A DNA stretch of 12,500 nt from positions 205,946 to 218,445 of the forward strand of contig JAWQFJ010001854.1 of NCBI GenBank assembly GCA_034096865.1, read 5' to 3'. A model generated the notes under the pieces. The model did not search any database. It had not been told where the DNA came from and worked only from the letters and a program-made list of their open reading frames with translations. The stretch comes from Theodoxus fluviatilis. Lineage: Eukaryota; Mollusca; Gastropoda; Cycloneritida; Neritidae. The position numbers were made by a program, and so were the translations under genes. This document shows positions 8,527 through 12,500 of this stretch, in pieces (the first letter of the stretch is position 1; every line of letters begins with the position of its first letter).

Positions 8527-9335
8527 ACCCTCTCCCTAAGCAACTCACGAAAGGCAAATAACAAGAAAAATCCAGATGAGACTTGCTCTTACTCTGACAA
8601 TCTGTAACGAATGCCGTGATCAATGGTCTTCAATAGCCGTCACAGGACGAAAGGCCGTGAGATCTCGTCATAGCAGACCAATCCCAATGTCTCTGTAGGG
8701 GAGACGGCCATCTGCCTGTGCAAACACCAAGCACTGTCCATGCGTCCATCCTCACACGTGTCCTTAATGCATCCTCACAGAGCAAAGCTGCATCTGCCTG
8801 GGAGTGGGATGCCACGCGTGTGTCCCCGTCACGGCGACACCAGTCCCAGCCCGACTGTCTGGCGTTTGGAAAATGAGAGTGTTCATTTTGTCAAGTCTGT
8901 GGTCTTTGTGGATTCCTCTGGTATGAATATGAACAAAGATAGAGGTAAAGGTGCGATTTTATATAGCGACTTTCCACCATTGATCGGTGCTCAAACCGCT
9001 TTACACTTTACTACACTGTAGGATCAACAGTGTGGAAGTTATGCCCATTGGAAGATCTGTGCAGTATCAGAGTCAAAACTGAAGAAAAAAAGCATCTGAA
9101 ATTTTCCAACACAAAATGTTACGTAGTACTGGGTAGGCAGCGCGAAATGGATTTTCATGCATCGAAACATACATTCCAGACAGAACATTCGAGAACGGGA
9201 AAATGTGGAGTCTCTGGCGTGCATTCGTTCAATAACGTGTGACTGACCCCGACTGACCCCTGTCACGTGTTTCTACCTGTATCGCCAAAACGCCCTGGGC
9301 CGGTCTTGACTGGTTTCATCCTGGCCTGTCGCATC
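8527..9335. other. Unique sequence between arrays; possible short dispersed repeat at 8955-9020
   Basis: No convincing gene. An ATG-started 93-codon frame (8740-9021) has no domain and ends inside the segment with TATATAGCGACTTTCCACC (8960-8978) and CTCAAACCGCTTTACA (8990-9005). That segment resembles the 'TATAGCGC-CTTT ... CAAAGCGCTTTACA' type of dispersed repeat I recall from aquatic animal genomes, a recollection I could not verify. GACTGACCCC is directly duplicated at 9241-9260. Confidence 0.4.
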
Positions 9336-10343
9336 TGCACTCACTCCCACATCCATTTCTGCACTCACTCCCTCATCCATTTCTGCACTTACTCCCACAT
9401 CCATTTCTGCACTCACTCCCTCATCCATTTCTGCACTCACTCCCACATCCATTTCTGCACTCACTCCCTCATCCATTTCTGCACTTACTCCCACATCCAT
9501 TTCTGCATACACTCCCTCATCCATTTCTGCACTCACTCCCTCATCCATTTCTGCACTCACTCCCACATCCATTTCTGCACTCACTCCCACATCCATTTCT
9601 GCACTCACTCCCACATCCATTTCTGCACTCACTCCCTCATCCATTTCTGCACTTACTCCCACATCCATTTCTGCACTCACTCCCTCATCCATTTCTGCAC
9701 CTACTCCCACATCCATTTCTGCACTTACTCCCACATCCATTTCTGCACTCACTCCCACATCCATTTCTGCACTTACTCCCACATCCATTTCTGCACTCAC
9801 TCCCACATCCATTTCTGCACTCACTCCCACATCCATTTCTGCACTCACTCCCACATCCATTTCTGCACTTACTCCCACATCCATTTCTGCACTCACTCCC
9901 ACATCCATTTCTGCACTTACTCCCACATCCATTTCTGCACTTACTCCCACATCCATTTCTGCACTCACTCCCACATCCATTTCTGCACTCACTCCCACAT
10001 CCATTTCTGCACTCACTCCCACATCCATTTCTGCACTCACTCCCACATCCATTTCTGCACTCACTCCCACATCCATTTCTGCACTCACTCCCACATCCAT
10101 TTCTGCACTCACTCCCACATCCATTTCTGCACTCACTCCCACATCCATTTCTGCACTTACTCCCACATCCATTTCTGCACTCACTCCCACATCCCTTTCT
10201 GCACTCACTCCCACACCCATTTCTGCACTCACTCCCACATCCATTTCTGCACTCACTCCCACATCCATTTCTACACTCACCCCCACATCCATTTCTGCAC
10301 TCACTCCCACATCCATTTCTGCACGCACCCCCACATCCATTTT
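9336..10343. repeat. 24-bp minisatellite, 42 copies
   Basis: Forty-two uninterrupted 24-bp units with the core CACTCACTCCCACATCCATT. Because 24 is a multiple of three and the unit lacks stops in several frames, long open frames arise on both strands: plus-strand repeat CTHSHIHF, minus-strand EMDVGVSA and CRNGCGSE. The plus frame has no ATG at all (its start is GTG at 9267), so I do not call a gene. Two substitutions mark unit types: CCACAT versus CCTCAT, and ACTCAC versus ACTTAC. No indel breaks the 24-bp register. Confidence 0.97.
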
Positions 10344-10591
10344 GACACCAGCCACGAGGCATCGCCACGGTTAGAGTATCGGGCGATAATCACGTCAGCA
10401 CTGGCACCAGGCTGACCACACCGTCACTCAAGTCCCTGAATTCCTCGTCTTGTTGCTCAAGTTTGTTCTTAACATGACGAACCACTCGTAAGCAAACTTG
10501 TCCAGCGAACTGAGTATTGCAGACGAAAATATCGATTGCAAACGTGTTTCGAGTCTGGTAGATCGGGCGAACCCAGATTTTGTTTCTTAAC
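10344..10591. other. Unique sequence, no gene seen
   Basis: A short spacer between the 24-bp and 26-bp arrays. No ORF with a recognisable product and no repeat. Confidence 0.4.
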
Positions 10592-10877
10592 TGACTGTAA
10601 TGATATGCATACGTCACTGGCTGTAAAAATATGCATACTTCACTGGCTGTAATGATATGCATATGTCACTGCCAGTAATTATAAGCATACGTCACTGACT
10701 GTAACGGTATGCATACGTCATTGCCAGTAATGATAAGCATTCGTCACTGACTGTAACGATATGCATACGTCACTGACTGTAATGATATGCATACGTCACT
10801 GACTGTAATGATATGCATTCGTCATTGACTGTAACGATATGCATACGTCACTGACTGTAATGATATGCATAAGTACT
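10592..10877. repeat. 26-bp tandem repeat, 11 copies, with ATGCAT and ACGTCA cores
   Basis: Eleven 26-bp units with the core GTAATGATATGCATACGTCA. Nine units keep the TGCAT palindrome as ATGCAT. Two (the 4th and 6th) read AAGCAT together with CCAGTAAT, so they form a distinct subtype. Most units carry ACGTCA, the reverse complement of the TGACGT half of a cAMP-response element, so a cluster of CREB/ATF-like sites is possible. That is inference. Confidence 0.93.
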
Positions 10878-11387
10878 TCCAGAACCAAGGCAAAGTTGTC
10901 TGCCCGAACCACTGAGTTACGTGATAAGCCACCCGGTACTATAATATCTCAGTTGTCCAACTTCCGACTGGATCCTACTTCTTCCCACAGTTCGATGTGA
11001 ATCATGTAGCAGTTTAAATGAAGTATCGATATGTTCTACAAAGGGCTTTGAGAATTTAGTACTGTTTTTGGGTCAAGGTTTCTTAATATGTCCGAGCTTA
11101 TCAGTAATCCTAGAAATGAGCCCTTAAAGGGAAGGTTCGTGGCGTTCTCATCACATGTTCTGGTAACTTCAAACCTGGTTGAGGGTCCTTTCTAACATTA
11201 ATTCGCGATACGAGAGTTCGTCCAATTAAGAAGCTACGTCGCGCGATCAGCGTTCGCCGATGCCTCTAAACCAAGTGCGCGGCCCGAGAGGTCGCTCAGT
11301 TAAGAACCGCCTTCACGATGCACATATGGCTTCTACAGCTGCGCGTCCCGGCACCACCACGAGATGAGCGAAAGCTCGAGCGCCTAC
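10878..11387. other. Unique sequence, no gene seen
   Basis: AT-balanced sequence with no recognisable gene or repeat. The phrase CTTAAAGGGAAGGTTCG near 11127 may be part of a dispersed repeat, but this is only an impression. Confidence 0.35.
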
Positions 11388-12420
11388 GAGCCCCAACGAG
11401 AAATGAAGTTTGCGACTTGAGGAGACCTCAAGAGCAAGGACAGCAGCAGGCAGCCATCACTTCGCTTCTGCAGCCTGTCCAGACGCTGCAGTCGCTCGTA
11501 CACGCCAGGGAACACATGCAGCACCATGAGCAAGAAAATCACGGGGCTGTCCCTTTTGAAAAGGGTCCTTGAGCATGGCGTAGTTCTTCGCACGGCAGGG
11601 TAGTGGAGGGTTGATGAGCTCAAAGGCGGCTTCCGAAAGATTCAGATCCTCAGTCTTGGACCTGTCCCAGCCCACTGCCCGCCGCCGCCCGCTGAAGAGT
11701 GGGTACTTTGTTGTAGTTCTTGAGCAGCACTGTGACCTCGTCCAGCAGTTCCGGCGATATCTGCCTCTGCGCGACGCGATGGCTTCTGCAAAGCGTCCCC
11801 AGGACCCTCTTACGTTTCTTGTGATCCGGCACCCAGAAGGTGGAGCGAAACTCCCCGTAGAAGCGGATGGCACGCACCACCTGGACCACATCCATGTAGG
11901 GCTCGTAGGCGCGGGACAGCAGCGCGCGGATCTCTGGTGTCGACCAGCTCCACACAAAGTTCTACAGCGGGAAGTCGCACACGAGGCACTTTTTGGGCTG
12001 GCGAGGCCACCTCCGGTGGTAGTAGCGTCAAACGAGCTTGAACAGCACCAGCTTCATGGGGTGCCACGGCGCGTCGGTGACGAAGCGTCCGAACTCCAAC
12101 CGGCGAAACAGGACGGGGCCGGCCCCCAGTCGACACAGCTCCTGCACGGTCCAGTGTAGCGTCTCCTGCACACTTTCTTCCAGCCGCGGCAGTGTCATGC
12201 TGGAGACGAGCCTTGCAAGAACGCAGGGCGCCACCCTCTTCGTCCCCCTGAGAAGCAAGTTGTGACGCATGCTCCAGACCCAGCACACCTCCTCGTCCTT
12301 CAGCTGCTGACGCCCGCGCTGCCTGGCTAGGGACGCGGGAGCCAGAAAGGAGAACCTGTTTCCACCCTGACAAGACAGATTGTAGAGGGTCAGGAGAAAG
12401 TGACTTCGACAGAGAAAAGG
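11388..12420 (-). pseudogene. Degenerate protein-coding sequence of unknown family
   Basis: Seen: reading the minus strand downward from about 12420, protein-like sequence runs open to TGA at about 12025-12027 (before it: HWTVQELCRLGAGP, FGRFVTDAPWHPMKL). It continues in the same frame through a stretch with CLVCDFPL to a TAG at about 11960, then open again (YEPYMDVVQVVRAIRFYGEF) to about 11700. A frame change near 11695 leads to LNLSEAAFELINPPL, and another near 11560 leads to VYERLQRLDRLQKRSD and SPQVANFISRW, ending at a TAG near 11384. The composition is GC-rich and Leu/Arg/Val-rich, unlike its surroundings. Two stops plus two frameshifts in about 1 kb indicate decay. The true start is unclear and may lie beyond the GT repeat or at a splice site. 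It could be a host gene, a processed pseudogene or an old integrated element; I recognise no family. Confidence 0.5.
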
Positions 12421-12432
12421 TAAGACTGGGTG

Positions 12433-12435
<3 letters not shown>

Positions 12436-12470
<35 letters not shown>

Positions 12471-12500
12471 GTGTGTGCGTGTGTGTGTGTATGTGTGTGT
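12436..12500. repeat. (GT)n microsatellite reaching the window end
   Basis: A GT run from about 12436, interrupted by TTTT at about 12467-12470 and by a few variants (GTGCGT, GTATGT), continues to the last base. Its full length is not visible. Confidence 0.95.

Noticed and set aside
8740..9021. 93-codon ATG-started frame
   Set aside because: No domain, no codon bias signal visible by eye, and its 3' end overlaps a likely dispersed repeat.
9267..10415. 382-codon plus-strand open frame and 360-codon minus-strand open frame over the minisatellite
   Set aside because: They exist only because the 24-bp unit lacks stops in those frames. The plus frame has no ATG, the codons mirror the repeat exactly, and no domain or signal is present.
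10592..10877. CRISPR-like or origin iteron array
   Set aside because: The 26-bp units abut directly with no spacers, and nothing prokaryotic surrounds them.
11611..12159. 182-codon plus-strand frame
   Set aside because: It is the antisense shadow of the GC-rich decayed coding sequence on the minus strand.

Overview
The window looks like nuclear DNA of an animal, most likely a marine invertebrate. A mollusc is my best guess, but that is inference only. It has no operons, no ribosome-binding-site-led genes and no long ATG-initiated ORF. It does have degenerate transposon ends, decayed coding stretches, dinucleotide microsatellites and several minisatellite or satellite arrays. The longest open frames lie inside tandem repeats and are products of the repeats, so I do not call them genes.

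Layout. (1) Positions 68-429 and 4921-5231 on the minus strand are two halves of one coding stretch with an 11-residue repeat pattern. (2) They are separated by a terminal-inverted-repeat element at 430-4920, about 4.5 kb. It has identical 28-bp ends, subterminal palindromic sequence and internal repeats, and no recognisable transposase. (3) Positions 5235-5921 hold GA-rich and (TA)n(GA)n simple sequence. (4) Positions 6061-8526 are a satellite of about 28-bp units in successive blocks: a 70-bp higher-order form, a 55-56-bp dimer, a divergent bridge, and a GGGTTAGGGG-bearing monomer block. (5) Positions 8527-9335 are unique sequence with a possible short dispersed repeat near 8955-9020. (6) Positions 9336-10343 are a 42-copy, 24-bp minisatellite. 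(7) Positions 10592-10877 hold eleven 26-bp units, most carrying ATGCAT and ACGTCA cores. (8) Positions about 11388-12420 on the minus strand are a GC-rich, protein-like sequence broken by two stops and at least two frameshifts, so probably a pseudogene of unknown family. (9) The window ends in a (GT)n microsatellite.

Nothing here shows genes working together. The interesting content is structural: an element sitting between two in-frame coding repeats, and four kinds of tandem array within about 5 kb.
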